Source: Nereocystis luetkeana (taxonomy: Eukaryota > Sar > Phaeophyceae > Laminariales > Laminariaceae). Taken from it: 64,000 nt of DNA. The stretch spans positions 5,060,438 to 5,124,437 of the forward strand of contig JARUPZ010000021.1 of the NCBI GenBank assembly GCA_031213475.1, written 5' to 3'. Positions within the stretch are counted from its first letter, which is position 1. Every line of letters starts with the position of its first letter. Under the pieces are notes generated by a model. The model had not been told where the DNA came from. It did no database searches and saw nothing but the letters and a program-made list of their open reading frames with translations. Below, piece by piece: positions 33,222 through 64,000 of this stretch. The translations under genes were made by a program, and so were the position numbers.

Positions 33222-34715
33222 ACATAATGGGCAATCGTGTCACCCGCCGCCCATCTGCCGCGTCGTCGTCAACAAGCCTGAGTCCGGGTTTGCACATTGT
33301 GAATGGCATTTACGTTGGATGACGTCGCTCGACGGAGCTATCGTTTGCATCTGATAGTTCCCGGTTTTGGGGAAGCTATTCATCGTGCCCAACAGTACCA
33401 ACTATCATCAAAAGAGTTTTATCGCACCAGCTGCGCAGATGTTCGCTTTGTTTTGTAATCCCCTTTGCATTATTTTTTTCCCGCTCAAAACCCATGGGAG
33501 TTTTTTTTTGTCATACCTCAACGGCCTTCCGGACAAGCGATTGTTCACAGGTGTCCTCCCTTCTCCCTAACTCGGTGACTGCTTGCTTTAGGGCTGCTGG
33601 AGCGCATAGAAAGGTTGGTCTTGTTGCGCGAGAGTCACGTTTCGGGTGATACATTGAGCTCCTCATGTGTGAAGCTCAGAACACAAGCCACCACCCCCCC
33701 TGAGGTGGCATTTGCTCTCCCGTTAGACCACAGCCGACCCCCCCTGCGGCCTTGACGGTTGCTTTTTTGTGTTGCCAAGCGAACCTTCATGGATGGACGC
33801 AGGCTTGAATTGACTGAATACTTTCACCCCCGGCCGCCAACACCGTAACGTCTTCAGCACTACTGATGTACTCAGGCACTCCTGTATACGCAGGTGTTGG
33901 TGAAAAAAACGAAAAGTGTACACGCCGTACAGGGCCAGATATCAGACCAACCGTGTGAGGTCTGGGAAGTGTTTTTTGGACACACGCACGCGGCGGGCTA
34001 CATCCAAGGTAACGGTAACGGTAACGGCAAGAAAAACAGCCGCTTCGCACGCACGAGCGAGGCGTGCCACGATAGAGGTTCATCAAAAAAAATAATCTTG
34101 AGGCTTCTCACTTAAGGAGCTCCATACGAGTACGTACCTCACCCGAAAAACTAACTTCAAAGCAAAACTCAAATTGCATCCCGAAGAACAATTCCAATGC
34201 CCAAGTATACAGAAACGTCATTTCTCGAAGCATGCTTTGCATCCCGACGATTTTTGGGATAAGGAACCCCCGTCATTCAGAAGAAAACATTGTAGCGGAA
34301 ACGTGCTACCTCTATCGTAGAACGCTTCGAACACAAAATCCTGAGTAAGGATACGCCCAGTCGACAATCAATCACTTCGAACTTCGAGCCCGGTCTTGGC
34401 ATTGTTGCGGGATCCGAGCACGGCACGGCCCCAAGGGAGACGCGTCATGTCACAATTCAGACAGGGCGGCGTTCCGCTGTGGTGGAGGGGGGGAGCACCA
34501 GCCCGCTCGCCACGGAAATGTTCACAGCTCCAAAAAGACTACCAGTACGCCGCTAACACCGAAATCGAAGCACGTGAGGCACGTGTACGAAGACAACGAT
34601 ACGAAGGAGAGCGAGGCGCATGAATCTCTACACACCGACTAGACCCTCCCCACCCTTTTTTCCGGGAGAAAAAACGCCAGAAAAAAAAGAAGAAGAAGAA
34701 ACTCCGATCGACCGT
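33222..34715. other. Convergent spacer between membrane-protein and NBAS genes
   Basis: No recognisable gene. An open plus-strand frame at 34396-34623 is Arg-rich without family resemblance. A tRNA-like A box on minus is noted separately. Confidence 0.45.

Positions 34716-64000
<29,285 letters not shown>

Overview
The window looks like nuclear DNA from an intron-rich eukaryote with moderate to high GC. Coding information sits in short exons with GT..AG borders and matching phases, inside introns of hundreds to thousands of bases full of microsatellites, minisatellites and miniature transposons. There are no operons, rRNA genes or convincing tRNA genes. The style (Gly/Ala/Ser-rich inserts, long multi-exon genes, C/G homopolymer runs, many small palindromic elements) resembles a brown alga or related stramenopile; that placement is inference. 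I rebuilt gene models by hand from splice signals, reading phase and family knowledge, because single reading frames show only fragments.

Layout. (1) About 1.5-6.4 kb, plus strand: end of a leucine-rich-repeat gene. (2) 7.3-11.2 kb, minus strand: a three-exon Josephin-family deubiquitinase with a very large low-complexity insert inside its catalytic core. (3) 11.2-14.3 kb: non-coding minisatellites with a MITE. (4) 14,306-21,092: a complete Mutator-like DNA transposon with about 200-bp terminal inverted repeats and a perfect 9-bp target duplication. It carries a multi-exon gene for a FAR1-type zinc-finger protein in which I find no DDE transposase domain. (5) 22.3-33.2 kb, plus strand: seven exons of a seven-helix membrane protein with an EGF-like extracellular end. 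(6) 34.7 kb to the right edge, minus strand: one gene of more than 29 kb with 18 recognised exons, encoding an NBAS/Sec39-type Golgi-to-ER tethering protein whose N-terminus lies beyond the window.

The host genes are not functionally linked in any obvious way: a deubiquitinase, a trafficking tether, a receptor-like membrane protein and an LRR protein. What links the regions is the mobile and repeated DNA in their introns and spacers: a TA-flanked MITE family (MITE A) with at least a dozen copies, a second palindromic MITE family (MITE B), a TRIM-like mini-retrotransposon, a 1-kb element inserted into a MITE, and several dispersed repeats seen two to five times.

The strongest unexplained signal is the 9-mer TACCWGGTA, found about 25 times where roughly half an occurrence is expected. 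Inside MITE A copies it replaces a plain TA, which suggests it is an excision footprint of a TA-targeting transposon.
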